Shown here one piece after another: positions 16,829-23,925 of a DNA stretch of 64,000 nucleotides. A program made the translations under genes and the position numbers. The stretch is from Streptococcus mitis (lineage in GTDB: Bacteria > Bacillota > Bacilli > Lactobacillales > Streptococcaceae): positions 1 to 64,000 of the forward strand of contig MKYF01000001.1 in assembly GCA_001914195.1 (NCBI GenBank), in the 5' to 3' direction. Below the pieces are notes generated by a model. It was given only the letters and a program-made list of their open reading frames with translations, was not told the DNA's origin and searched no databases. Position 1 is the stretch's first letter. Every line of letters begins with the position of its first letter.

Positions 16829-17839
16829 TTAGAAAATGCCGATAAGGGCCTGCATACCAAGACTAGTGAGGATGATGGCAATCCAGCAAATAGCTCCGAG
16901 AACAATGGATTTTCCACTGGATTTGACCATAGCTACTAAATTGGTTTTGAGACCGATAGCACTCATGGCTATGATAATAAGGAATTTAGAGAGTTGTTTG
17001 AGAGGGGTAAAGAAATTACTGGACACACCGAGAGAGGTGAGTAGTGTAGTGAGGAGAGAGGCAAGGATGAAGTAAAGGATAAAAAGTGGGAAGACTTTTT
17101 TCAGTTGCAATCCTTGCTTATTTTTTTGCTCGCGACTTTGCCAGTAGGAGAGAAAGAGAGTGATGGGGATAATAGCTAGGGTGCGTGTGAGTTTGACAAT
17201 GGTTGCGGATTCGAGGGTATTAGTCTGGTAGAGACTGTCCCAGGCGCTGGCGGTAGCCGTTACAGAGGAAGTATCATTGACCGCAGTTCCTGCAAAGAGG
17301 GCGAAGCCTTCATTGGATAGATGAAGCCAGGTACCTAGCGTTGGAAAGATGAGCGCAGCCAAGACATTGAAGAAAAAGATAACGGAGATAGCTTGGGCTA
17401 CTTCCTTTTCCTTGGCATGGATAACGGGCGCTGTCGCTGCAATGGCAGAGCCCCCACAGATCGAAGACCCTACTCCAATCAAGGTAGCCAGTTTTGTATC
17501 CAGTGCAAAGAAGCGCTGGAAGAGGTAGGCAACAATCAAGGCTATTGAAATGGTGGAAAGGATGACAGGGAGTGAAGATTGTCCGACTGCGAAGACTTGC
17601 GAGATATTGAGACCAAAACCAAGCAAGATAACGGCATACTGGAGCAATTTTTTAGAACTAAAGGTCAATCCCGCATCCAGTTGTTTATAAGACGAGAGAA
17701 AGGGATGTAGGAGCATGCCTATGAAAATGGCAAAAACAGGCGCGCCAATAACAGGGAAGAATCCTCCTAAGTACCAAGATAGAATGGAAATGAGAAGGCA
17801 GGCCAAGATGCCTGCTCCATTTTTTGATAGAAATGACAT
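16829..17839 (-). CDS. YeiH-family putative sulfate/anion exporter
   Basis: The 336-residue protein has about ten membrane-spanning segments and the YeiH family motifs (GVGSSICGGSAIAATAPV, FLIIAMSAIGLKTN). Family members are putative sulfate or sulfonate exporters; no transport data can be read here. The start at 17839 (MSFLSKNG) follows GGAGGTTTT (17849-17841 on the minus strand). It ends at the shared terminator with the CoA-binding protein gene. Confidence 0.88.
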   Translation of the reverse strand: MSFLSKNGAGILACLLISILSWYLGGFFPVIGAPVFAIFIGMLLHPFLSSYKQLDAGLTFSSKKLLQYAVILLGFGLNISQVFAVGQSSLPVILSTISIALIVAYLFQRFFALDTKLATLIGVGSSICGGSAIAATAPVIHAKEKEVAQAISVIFFFNVLAALIFPTLGTWLHLSNEGFALFAGTAVNDTSSVTATASAWDSLYQTNTLESATIVKLTRTLAIIPITLFLSYWQSREQKNKQGLQLKKVFPLFILYFILASLLTTLLTSLGVSSNFFTPLKQLSKFLIIIAMSAIGLKTNLVAMVKSSGKSIVLGAICWIAIILTSLGMQALIGIF

Positions 17840-17919
17840 AAAAACCTCCAAATAGAATCTGTTACCATTATAGACCTGTAGAGAGGAAAAGTAAAATAGA
17901 AAGTGGAGCTAACAAATAT

Positions 17920-18022
17920 TTGACAAGTAGTGCTAATTATGTAATAATAATCCTACAAGAACTGTAACGAAGTCTTGGCAAAAACAAAAATACCAGAGCT
18001 CCACCTCTGGTATTTCTTTTTG
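17920..18022 (+). ncRNA. Candidate antitoxin RNA of a type I toxin-antitoxin locus
   Basis: TTGACA (17920-17925) and TAATAA (17942-17947) form a plus-strand promoter. The predicted RNA runs from about 17955 to the terminator at 18020, about 68 bases, and has no ORF. It converges on the toxin mRNA from the minus strand, shares its terminator, and carries the repeat aactgtaacgaag that is also found at the toxin start. This is the arrangement of RNA II in Fst/par loci. Confidence 0.8.
17987..18020. terminator. Bidirectional terminator of the toxin-antitoxin locus
   Basis: AATACCAGAG/CTCTGGTATT stem with a 6-base loop. A residues lie on one side and T residues on the other, so it can end both convergent RNAs. 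Confidence 0.88.
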
Positions 18023-18049
18023 TCCAGTTACATTAAAACTAAACTCAGG

Positions 18050-18163
18050 TTATATTTTTTTGTCGCGCTTATCTAACCACTTTCTGACTATCCACTCAGA
18101 AATGACATTACCGGTAATAGTAATCAGTAATGGTGCTAGAATAACTGTAACGAAGATTAGCAA
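18050..18163 (-). CDS. Fst/Ldr-family type I toxin peptide
   Basis: A 37-residue peptide: a hydrophobic membrane helix (LLIFVTVILAPLLITITGNV), the helix-breaking proline, then ISEWIVRKWL and a charged tail DKRDKKI. This matches the Fst family (membrane helix with Pro, a W-L-x-x-R motif and a charged C terminus). These small toxins damage the membrane when the antitoxin RNA is lost. The start is TTG at 18163, 6 bases after GGAGG (18175-18171 on the minus strand). It is unrelated to the genes on either side, and is too short for routine gene calling. Confidence 0.82.
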   Translation of the reverse strand: MLIFVTVILAPLLITITGNVISEWIVRKWLDKRDKKI

Positions 18164-18259
18164 AAACTCACCTCCAAACTAAGTTCGTTAGTGGAGTTGC
18201 GACAAATCCATTTTAACATACTTCAATTTGTCATGCTAGCGTTATTCTCTAATGTATTT

Positions 18260-18288
18260 TTGCGGTCGGGGGGCTTTTGTAGTATAAT
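18260..18288 (+). promoter_or_regulatory. Promoter of the aminotransferase-recO-plsX-acpP operon
   Basis: TTGCGG and TATAAT with a 17-bp spacer, 30 bases before the first start codon. Confidence 0.75.
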
Positions 18289-18318
18289 AGAGATACGTTT
18301 TTACAGTAGGAGGTATCT

Positions 18319-19488
18319 ATGGACTTAACTAAGCGCTTTAATAAACAGTTAGATAAGATTCAAGTTTCGTTGATTCGTCAGTTTGACCAGGCTATTTCGG
18401 AGATTCCTGGGGTCTTGCGTTTGACCTTGGGGGAACCTGATTTTACAACGCCAGATCATGTCAAGGAGGCGGCCAAGCGAGCGATTGACCAGAACCAATC
18501 CTACTATACAGGGATGAGTGGTCTGCTGACCTTACGTCAGGCAGCCAGTGATTTTGTTAAGGAAAAGTATCAACTGGACTATGCTCCTGAAAATGAAATC
18601 TTGGTCACTATCGGAGCGACAGAGGCTTTATCTGCTACTTTGACAGCTATTTTGGAAGAGGGAGACAAGGTGCTCTTGCCAGCTCCTGCTTATCCGGGTT
18701 ATGAACCGATTGTCAATCTAGTTGGGGCAGAGGTTGTCGAGATTGATACAACTGAAAATGGGTTTGTCTTGACTCCTGAAATGTTGGAGAAGGCCATTTT
18801 GGAGCAGGGTGACAAGCTCAAGGCGGTTATTCTCAACTATCCAGCCAATCCGACAGGAATTACCTACAGTCGAGAGCAGTTGGAAGCTTTGGCAGCTGTT
18901 TTACGCAAGTATGAGATTTTCGTGGTTTGTGATGAGGTTTACTCAGAATTGACCTATACAGGCGAAGCCCATGTGTCTCTGGGAACCATGTTGAGAGATC
19001 AGGCTATTATTATCAATGGTCTATCTAAATCACATGCCATGACAGGTTGGCGTTTGGGGCTGATTTTCGCTCCTGCAGCCTTTACAGCTCAGTTGATTAA
19101 GAGTCACCAGTACTTGGTCACTGCTGCAAATACCATGGCTCAACACGCTGCGGTGGAAGCCTTGACGGCTGGTAAAAACGATGCGGAACCTATGAAGAAG
19201 GAATACATCCAGCGTCGGGATTATATTATCGAGAAAATGATTGCTCTTGGTTTTGAGATTATCAAACCAGACGGTGCCTTCTATATCTTTGCTAAGATTC
19301 CAGCGGGCTACAACCAAGACTCCTTTGCCTTTCTCAAGGATTTTGCTCAGAAGAAGGCCGTTGCCTTTATCCCTGGTGCTGCCTTTGGGCGTTACGGGGA
19401 AGGTTATGTTCGCCTATCTTATGCAGCCAGCATGGAGACGATCAAAGAAGCCATGAAACGACTTGAGGAGTACATGAGAGAAGCATGA
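18319..19488 (+). CDS. Class I/II pyridoxal-phosphate aminotransferase
   Basis: The 389-residue enzyme belongs to the aspartate/aromatic aminotransferase family (PatA/AspC-like). It shows the cofactor features NPTGITY, CDEVYSEL and the PLP lysine in SKSHAMTGWRLG, and the substrate-binding Arg near YVRLSYA. Which amino acid it uses cannot be told from sequence. It is the first gene of an operon: its stop overlaps the recO start by four bases. Confidence 0.9.
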   Translation: MDLTKRFNKQLDKIQVSLIRQFDQAISEIPGVLRLTLGEPDFTTPDHVKEAAKRAIDQNQSYYTGMSGLLTLRQAASDFVKEKYQLDYAPENEILVTIGATEALSATLTAILEEGDKVLLPAPAYPGYEPIVNLVGAEVVEIDTTENGFVLTPEMLEKAILEQGDKLKAVILNYPANPTGITYSREQLEALAAVLRKYEIFVVCDEVYSELTYTGEAHVSLGTMLRDQAIIINGLSKSHAMTGWRLGLIFAPAAFTAQLIKSHQYLVTAANTMAQHAAVEALTAGKNDAEPMKKEYIQRRDYIIEKMIALGFEIIKPDGAFYIFAKIPAGYNQDSFAFLKDFAQKKAVAFIPGAAFGRYGEGYVRLSYAASMETIKEAMKRLEEYMREA

Positions 19489-20255
19489 TTCAGTCCATCA
19501 CGAGTCAAGGCTTGGTGCTCTACAATCGTAACTTTCGTGAGGATGACAAGCTAGTCAAGATTTTTACAGAGCAGGCTGGTAAGCGGATGTTTTTTGTCAA
19601 ACACGCTGGTCAGTCTAAGCTGGCTCCAGTTATTCAGCCCTTGGTGTTGGCTCGATTTCTCTTGCGAATCAATGATGACGGGCTCAGTTACATCGAGGAC
19701 TATCATGAGGTGATGACCTTTCCCAAGATTAATAGCGATCTCTTTGTCATGGCCTATGCGACCTATGTAGCAGCTCTTGCAGATGCTAGTTTGCAGGACA
19801 ATCAGCAGGATGCTCCCTTGTTTGCTTTTTTGCAAAAGACTTTGGAGTTGATGGAAGCGGGCTTGGATTATCAGGTTTTGACCAATATTTTTGAAATTCA
19901 AATCTTGACTCGATTTGGAATTAGTCTCAATTTTAATGAGTGTGTCTTTTGTCATCGGGTTGGTCAGGCTTTTGACTTTTCTTTCAAATATGGAGCTTGT
20001 CTTTGCCCAGAGCATTATCAGGAAGATGAGAGACGTTGCCATCTCAATCCCAACATCCCTTATCTGCTCAATCAATTTCAAGCTATTGATTTTGAGAGCT
20101 TGGAGACCATTTCGCTCAAGCCTGAAATTAAGCAAGAGCTACGCCAATTTATGGATCAACTCTACGAAGATTACGTGGGGATTCACCTAAAATCAAAGAA
20201 ATTTATTGATTCCCTAGCAGACTGGGGACAATTACTAAAAGAGGAAAAGAAATGA
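19485..20255 (+). CDS. recO: DNA repair protein RecO
   Basis: RecO works with RecR to load RecA on SSB-covered single-stranded DNA. The 256-residue protein has an N-terminal OB fold (from TSQGLVLYNRNFREDDK), a helical middle and four zinc-type cysteines (CVFC, then CLCPEH, about residues 149-182). It overlaps both neighbours by four bases, implying translational coupling. Confidence 0.94.
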   Translation: MIQSITSQGLVLYNRNFREDDKLVKIFTEQAGKRMFFVKHAGQSKLAPVIQPLVLARFLLRINDDGLSYIEDYHEVMTFPKINSDLFVMAYATYVAALADASLQDNQQDAPLFAFLQKTLELMEAGLDYQVLTNIFEIQILTRFGISLNFNECVFCHRVGQAFDFSFKYGACLCPEHYQEDERRCHLNPNIPYLLNQFQAIDFESLETISLKPEIKQELRQFMDQLYEDYVGIHLKSKKFIDSLADWGQLLKEEKK

Positions 20256-21244
20256 AAAAAATCGCAGTAGATGCCATGGGAGGCGATTATGCACCCCAAG
20301 CCATCGTTGAGGGAGTCAATCAAGCCCTAGCTGACTTTTCAGATATCGAGATTCAACTCTATGGAGATGAAGCTAAAATCAAGCAATATCTGACAGCGAC
20401 AGAGCGCGTCAGCATTATCCATACGGATGAAAAGATTGATTCAGACGATGAACCTACGAGAGCTATTCGGAAGAAGAAGAATGCCAGTATGGTCTTGGCG
20501 GCCAAGGCTGTCAAAGAGGGTGAAGCAGATGCTGTCCTATCGGCTGGGAATACAGGTGCTTTACTAGTAGCAGGATTTTTCATCGTGGGTCGTATCAAGA
20601 ACATTGACCGACCAGGCCTTATGTCGACCTTGCCGACTGTAGATGGAAAAGGTTTTGACATGCTGGATCTCGGTGCCAATGCGGAAAATACAGCCCAGCA
20701 CCTCCATCAATACGCGGTTCTAGGTTCCTTCTATGCTAAAAATGTCCGTGGCATTGCGCAACCACGTGTTGGCTTGCTCAATAACGGAACAGAGAGTAGT
20801 AAGGGCGACCCGCTTCGCAAGGAAACCTATGAATTATTAGCGGCTGATGAAAGTTTGAATTTTATCGGAAATGTGGAAGCGCGTGATTTGATGAATGGCG
20901 TTGCGGATGTTGTTGTGGCAGATGGTTTCACGGGAAACGCTGTGCTCAAATCCATCGAAGGGACAGCCATGGGAATCATGGGCTTGCTCAAGACAGCTAT
21001 TACAGATGGTGGTCTTCGAGCGAAACTAGGCGCACTCCTTCTCAAGGATAGCCTTAGAGGTTTGAAAAAACAGCTCAACTACTCAGATGTTGGTGGAGCA
21101 GTCTTGTTTGGTGTCAAGGCACCGGTTGTCAAGACTCATGGCTCAAGCGATGCCAAGGCTGTGTATAGTACAATCCGCCAGATTCGTACCATGCTAGAAA
21201 CAGACGTAGTTGCCCAGACTGCGCGCGAATTTTCAGGAGAATAA
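20252..21244 (+). CDS. plsX: Phosphate acyltransferase PlsX
   Basis: PlsX converts acyl-ACP to acyl-phosphate, the donor for PlsY in phospholipid synthesis. The 330-residue protein has the family signature starting MKKIAVDAMGGDYAP and the segments VLSAGNTGALL and VVADGFTGNAVLKS. It is followed after five bases by acpP, whose product carries the acyl chain. Confidence 0.95.
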   Translation: MKKIAVDAMGGDYAPQAIVEGVNQALADFSDIEIQLYGDEAKIKQYLTATERVSIIHTDEKIDSDDEPTRAIRKKKNASMVLAAKAVKEGEADAVLSAGNTGALLVAGFFIVGRIKNIDRPGLMSTLPTVDGKGFDMLDLGANAENTAQHLHQYAVLGSFYAKNVRGIAQPRVGLLNNGTESSKGDPLRKETYELLAADESLNFIGNVEARDLMNGVADVVVADGFTGNAVLKSIEGTAMGIMGLLKTAITDGGLRAKLGALLLKDSLRGLKKQLNYSDVGGAVLFGVKAPVVKTHGSSDAKAVYSTIRQIRTMLETDVVAQTAREFSGE

Positions 21245-21249
21245 AAGAG

Positions 21250-21486
21250 ATGACAGAAAAAGAAATTTTTGACCGTATTGTGACCATTATCCAAGAGCGA
21301 CAGGGAGAGGACTTTGTCGTGACAGAATCCTTGAGTCTGAAAGACGATTTGGATGCGGACTCAGTTGACTTGATGGAGTTTATCTTGACACTGGAAGATG
21401 AATTTAATATCGAAATCAGCGATGAGGAAATTGACCAACTCCAAAGTGTAGGAGATGTGGTAGAAGTCGTAAAAAGTAAAGAATAG
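21250..21486 (+). CDS. acpP: Acyl carrier protein
   Basis: A 78-residue acidic four-helix protein with the phosphopantetheine attachment serine in DADSVDLMEF (Ser 37 region). It carries acyl intermediates. Placement directly after plsX is conserved in streptococci; many streptococci have a second ACP in the fab cluster, so this copy may chiefly serve phospholipid synthesis. Confidence 0.94.
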   Translation: MTEKEIFDRIVTIIQERQGEDFVVTESLSLKDDLDADSVDLMEFILTLEDEFNIEISDEEIDQLQSVGDVVEVVKSKE

Positions 21487-21488
21487 CA

Positions 21489-21520
21489 AGAAGCAACATG
21501 CAAGTCGTGTTGCTTTTTAT
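21489..21520 (+). terminator. Terminator after acpP
   Basis: AAGCAACA and TGTTGCTT form an 8-bp stem with a 9-base loop, followed by T residues. Confidence 0.88.
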
Positions 21521-21560
21521 TGTCAGGGAAAATAAAAAATTTAGAACTTTTAGTGGGAAT

Positions 21561-21568
21561 TACGAATA
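21561..21568 (+). promoter_or_regulatory. ComX box 1 of the bacteriocin island
   Basis: TACGAATA is a perfect ComX (sigma X) promoter core. It is followed by GATAGATAAGGA and, 31 bases on, by the first micropeptide start. Confidence 0.82.
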
Positions 21569-21598
21569 GATAGATAAGGAAGAAAAAGAGGAGTGTTT

Positions 21599-21649
21599 AT
21601 GTATGTGACTGGTTTTTATCCGTGGTTTATTAAGTTATTTTTTAAATAA
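21599..21649 (+). CDS. ComX-controlled micropeptide 1 (16 aa)
   Basis: The ORF encodes MYVTGFYPWFIKLFFK. GAGGAG (21588-21593) is placed 5 bases before the ATG and a perfect ComX box lies upstream. The peptide is hydrophobic and aromatic with a basic end. It is nearly the same as micropeptide 3 (22870): MY, FY, W, IKLFFK are shared, while the DNA of the first half differs. No known family is recognised. Conservation of sequence and signals argues that it is translated, but this is inference. Confidence 0.55.
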   Translation: MYVTGFYPWFIKLFFK

Positions 21650-21669
21650 ATTTAATTTAGTTGTACATT

Positions 21670-21677
21670 TTCGAATA
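21670..21677 (+). promoter_or_regulatory. ComX box 2
   Basis: TTCGAATA preceded by gtacatttt. The surrounding cassette (aatttagttgtacattttcg through aagtgagaggaaaaggaa) is repeated at about 22800-22860 and 22920-22985. Confidence 0.7.
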
Positions 21678-21709
21678 AATAAGTGAGAGGAAAAGGAAGG
21701 AGATTAGAA

Positions 21710-21763
21710 ATGATTATTTCAGTTATTTATCTAATCTGGCTATTTAAGTGTCTTAGAGGCTAA
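21710..21763 (+). CDS. ComX-controlled micropeptide 2 (17 aa)
   Basis: The ORF encodes MIISVIYLIWLFKCLRG, with the strong site AAGGAG (21696-21701) 8 bases upstream and ComX box 2 before it. It is a single hydrophobic helix with a basic end, similar in character to micropeptides 1 and 3 but not in sequence. The first double-glycine peptide starts 44 bases downstream, so it may be cotranscribed with the bacteriocins. Confidence 0.5.
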   Translation: MIISVIYLIWLFKCLRG

Positions 21764-21806
21764 ACATTAAAGATATAACAAAACATAAAAATTGAGGAGA
21801 AAAAAG

Positions 21807-21986
21807 ATGACAAATTTTGACAAAATGGAACAGAACTTTGTAGCTCTTACAGAAGAAGAGTTGGTGAATGTGGATGGAGGATTCTTTGGTCCTGTATTGT
21901 TTACTATTTGGGGAACAAAAGTATTAGTCGGCCATGCTCTATCAGCAGGTGTAGCAGTAGGTTTTGCTGCTCTAGCTACTAATTAA
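21807..21986 (+). CDS. Double-glycine bacteriocin-like peptide A1
   Basis: 59 residues. The leader begins MTNFDKMEQ and ends with EEELVNVDGG, a classic double-glycine export signal (cleavage after residue 25). The mature part of 34 residues (from FFGPVLFTIW) is hydrophobic with a GxxxG-like pattern (GVAVG), typical of class II two-peptide bacteriocins. The ATG at 21807 follows GAGGAG (21794-21799). It is paired with the next gene and lies under ComX box 2. The layout resembles the competence-induced cib bacteriocins. Confidence 0.82.
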   Translation: MTNFDKMEQNFVALTEEELVNVDGGFFGPVLFTIWGTKVLVGHALSAGVAVGFAALATN

Positions 21987-22005
21987 TAGATGAAGGAGAT
22001 AGATA

Positions 22006-22200
22006 ATGAATTATAACTTTGAAAATATGAAATCAGATGAATTGGAAAAAATTTCAGGTGGCTCTGTAGTAGGTGCTCTTGCGTTAGCATGGGGTGTAAC
22101 CAAGGCGGTTGGAATCATTGGTGGTACAGCTGTTTCTGTTTACGTTGCAGGAAAAAGCGTTAAAGCAATAGGCGATTGGGGACTTTCAAGATTGCGATAA
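22006..22200 (+). CDS. Double-glycine bacteriocin-like peptide A2
   Basis: 64 residues with the leader MNYNFENMKSDELEKISGG and a mature part of 45 residues (SVVGALALAWG to LSRLR) rich in Gly, Ala and Val and ending in basic residues. It follows A1 after 19 bases with AAGGAG upstream. It is probably the partner of A1 in a two-peptide bacteriocin. Confidence 0.82.
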   Translation: MNYNFENMKSDELEKISGGSVVGALALAWGVTKAVGIIGGTAVSVYVAGKSVKAIGDWGLSRLR

Positions 22201-22226
22201 TTTTTAAATACTTATGAGGTGGTGCA

Positions 22227-22439
22227 ATGAGAAATGAAATAACTAGAGTAATAAAAATTGTTTTATTGTTTGTATCTATGGCTATCATGAATTTGATGTT
22301 ACTTGGAATATTAGCTATGCTTGGTTTTTCTTTGACGGGCAGTGTGGATAGTTACCTCATGCCACCTTTATTTTCTACTCTTGTGTTGCTCTTCATTAAC
22401 AAGATGATAACAAGGTTAGACAGACAGAAGGAAAAATAA
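22227..22439 (+). CDS. Small membrane protein, candidate immunity protein 1
   Basis: 70 residues with two predicted membrane helices (about 9-32 and 40-58) and a charged C terminus (RLDRQKEK). It has no recognised family. Its position directly after a two-peptide bacteriocin pair is where an immunity protein is expected (inference). Confidence 0.65.
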   Translation: MRNEITRVIKIVLLFVSMAIMNLMLLGILAMLGFSLTGSVDSYLMPPLFSTLVLLFINKMITRLDRQKEK

Positions 22440-22448
22440 GAGCTTGCT

Positions 22449-22670
22449 ATGAAAAAATTTTTATTAGGTTTTGTTTTAACAGCTTACAGCATATTATTAA
22501 TTTATTCTCTATTTAATTTAGAAAAGGTATCGTTGGAGAGCTGTATTTTGTTAGTAGCATTGACATACTATATTAATAAAAAAGAAACATTTAAACCCAA
22601 AGTGAATTATACTAATAATATTTTAGGAAGTGATTATCAGTTTACAGCAATGACAGAAAAAGAACGATAA
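22449..22670 (+). CDS. Small membrane protein, candidate immunity protein 2
   Basis: 73 residues, starting MKKFLLGFVLTAYSILLIYS, with two membrane helices and a polar tail. The beginning resembles the protein at 24222 (MKTFLLGF), so the two are probably paralogues in the bacteriocin island. Function unknown. Confidence 0.6.
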   Translation: MKKFLLGFVLTAYSILLIYSLFNLEKVSLESCILLVALTYYINKKETFKPKVNYTNNILGSDYQFTAMTEKER

Positions 22671-22684
22671 TCAATGAAAACAAG

Positions 22685-22756
22685 AACAGAGTAAAGAGTT
22701 TCGTAAAAGGTATATTATCTGATGTAGGTCTAGTTGCATGGGGTTACTCTATCTAA
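22685..22756 (+). pseudogene. Short remnant reading frame
   Basis: An open stretch without a start codon reads NRVKSFVKGILSDVGLVAWG and ends YSI. It follows a 7-codon ORF and looks like the tail of a lost gene. I do not recognise it. Confidence 0.3.
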
Positions 22757-22828
22757 GATAAAACACTTTGGAGAAATCATAAATTTTCAAATAAAATTCA
22801 ATTTAGTCGTACATTTTCGAATTGTTTT

Positions 22829-22836
22829 TCGAATAG
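22829..22836 (+). promoter_or_regulatory. ComX box 3
   Basis: TTCGAATA, with an additional TTTTCGAATT 14 bases upstream. It heads the cassette that contains micropeptide 3. Confidence 0.7.
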
Positions 22837-22869
22837 ATAAGTAAGAGGAAAAGGAAAGGAGTTTGCTTC

Positions 22870-22920
22870 ATGTATCTACCAATTTTCTATTCATGGTACA
22901 TTAAATTATTTTTTAAATAA
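22870..22920 (+). CDS. ComX-controlled micropeptide 3 (16 aa)
   Basis: The ORF encodes MYLPIFYSWYIKLFFK, with AAGGAG (22856-22861) 8 bases before the ATG and ComX box 3 upstream. Nine or ten of 16 residues are identical to micropeptide 1, with conservative changes at others, including the full IKLFFK end. Stop codon and the following aattcaatttagt are also shared. A duplicated promoter-plus-peptide cassette is the simplest reading. Confidence 0.55.
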   Translation: MYLPIFYSWYIKLFFK

Positions 22921-22953
22921 AATTCAATTTAGTTGTACATTTTCGAATTGTTT

Positions 22954-22961
22954 TTCGAATA
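22954..22961 (+). promoter_or_regulatory. ComX box 4
   Basis: TTCGAATA in a second copy of the cassette (acattttcgaattgtttttc then gaatagataag) directly after micropeptide 3 and 33 bases before the next peptide gene. Confidence 0.7.
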
Positions 22962-22994
22962 GATAAGTGAGAGAAAAAAGAAAGGAATAAAATA

Positions 22995-23123
22995 ATGAAA
23001 GAACATTACTATGGATTTGTTGAGCTAACGTCGGAAGAATTGACCGATATTCAAGGTGGAGAAAATTGGACGAAGACCCTTGTAGATTGGTACATTGGAT
23101 TTCGTAGGGGTTTAGGTTTTTAG
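22995..23123 (+). CDS. Double-glycine peptide B1 (42 aa)
   Basis: The leader (about MKEHYYGFVELTSEELTDIQGG, first 22 residues) ends in GG; the predicted mature peptide is ENWTKTLVDWYIGFRRGLGF, 20 residues, amphipathic and basic. AAAGGA lies upstream and ComX box 4 drives it. It is shorter than standard bacteriocins and could be a small bacteriocin or a signalling peptide. Confidence 0.72.
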   Translation: MKEHYYGFVELTSEELTDIQGGENWTKTLVDWYIGFRRGLGF

Positions 23124-23134
23124 GAGGATAAGCG

Positions 23135-23290
23135 ATGAATGAAATGAATGATAAGTATACTATTGAAGTATTAAAGGAAAGCGACTTAGCTTTGCTGGTG
23201 GGTGGTAGCAAGGAAAGTTATCAACGGGGTCTAATTACAGGTCTATTGATACGCGGTGTATTTATTGGAACCCCATTTTTTAGAAGATAA
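23135..23290 (+). CDS. Double-glycine peptide B2 (51 aa)
   Basis: A 24-residue leader (MNEMNDKYTIEVLKESDLAL then LVGG) precedes a 27-residue basic, Gly-rich peptide (SKESYQRGLITGLLIRG, ending FFRR). AGGAGG lies 8 bases before the ATG, overlapping the B1 stop region, so the pair is translated together. It is probably the partner of B1. Confidence 0.72.
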   Translation: MNEMNDKYTIEVLKESDLALLVGGSKESYQRGLITGLLIRGVFIGTPFFRR

Positions 23291-23323
23291 GATTTAGAAA
23301 CAATAGAACAATAGGAGAAAAAG

Positions 23324-23518
23324 ATGACAAATTTTGACAAAATGGAGCAGAACTTTGTAGCTCTTACAGAAGAAGAGTTGGTGAATGTAGATGGGGGAGC
23401 ATTACCTCTTGTAGTCGCTGGAGTATCTATTTGGAAGATAGGTGCAGCAGTAGCAGGTGGAGCAGCAGCGCTTTTTGCTGGAGGAGCAGCTTTGGGGTAT
23501 TATGCGAATAGACCATAA
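23324..23518 (+). CDS. Double-glycine bacteriocin-like peptide C1
   Basis: 64 residues. The 25-residue leader is identical to that of A1, and the DNA of the leader differs by only three bases, whereas the mature part (from ALPLVVAGVSIWK) is unrelated: 39 residues of Gly/Ala-rich helix ending YYANRP. This indicates exchange of cargo behind a common leader by recombination. Confidence 0.82.
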   Translation: MTNFDKMEQNFVALTEEELVNVDGGALPLVVAGVSIWKIGAAVAGGAAALFAGGAALGYYANRP

Positions 23519-23545
23519 TCTGATTGTAGTCAGAGAGGCATTTCT

Positions 23546-23746
23546 ATGTTTTTAAAAAAAGAAGTGATATTATTAGGGGTATTGTTATCGCTACGTATTA
23601 TTTTTACTATCGTTCAAATTTTAATTGATTATAAAATATTATCTGGACAGTATAGTGTAAATTTTATGGATATTTCAGAAGTATTTACTTATCCAATACT
23701 CATTTTAATCATTTACATAGCAATAAAATATAATACAAAGGAGTAA
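23546..23746 (+). CDS. Small membrane protein, candidate immunity protein 3
   Basis: 66 residues with two hydrophobic helices (about 7-25 and 45-60) separated by a polar loop. It lies between peptides C1 and C2. No family is recognised; immunity is inferred from position. Confidence 0.6.
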   Translation: MFLKKEVILLGVLLSLRIIFTIVQILIDYKILSGQYSVNFMDISEVFTYPILILIIYIAIKYNTKE

Positions 23747-23754
23747 TGACGAAT

Positions 23755-23922
23755 ATGAACTTAGAACAATTTTATCAATTATCTGACGATGAATTAGTGG
23801 GAACAAAAGGTGGTTTTGGTCTTGCGGAAGCAGTTGGGATTGCAGGAGTACTGAATGCTGCTGTACAAATTTTTAATGCTGGTTACAAATTCGGTTCAGA
23901 TTTGGCTCGTCGTGGGCGTTAG
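23755..23922 (+). CDS. Double-glycine bacteriocin-like peptide C2
   Basis: 55 residues: leader MNLEQFYQLSDDELVGTKGG, mature part of 35 residues (FGLAEAVGIAGVLNAAVQIF to ARRGR). The ATG at 23755 is 11 bases after AAGGAG; an in-frame ATG at 23746 overlaps the previous stop and is too close to that site. It is the likely partner of C1. Confidence 0.78.
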   Translation: MNLEQFYQLSDDELVGTKGGFGLAEAVGIAGVLNAAVQIFNAGYKFGSDLARRGR

Positions 23923-23925
23923 ATA

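Larger units (their letters stand above)
17960..18167. repeat. Direct repeats of the Fst-type locus
   Basis: aactgtaacgaagtcttggc then aaaaac (17960-17985) and aactgtaacgaagattagca then aaaac (18143-18167). In Fst systems such repeats let the antitoxin RNA pair with the toxin message near its ribosome binding site. The second copy covers the toxin initiation region. Confidence 0.8.

Noticed and set aside
18181..18245. CRISPR-like or tandem repeats near the toxin gene
   Set aside because: Only two related copies of one segment exist in the locus, explained by the antitoxin pairing repeats; no CRISPR array was seen anywhere in the window.
19551..20135. Minus-strand ORF of 194 codons inside recO
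   Set aside because: It lies wholly antisense to a conserved gene, has low-complexity hydrophobic content and no start signals.
22926..23211. Minus-strand ORF over the B1-B2 peptides
   Set aside because: The plus strand has two double-glycine peptide genes with proper ribosome binding sites in this interval; the antisense frame lacks any signal.
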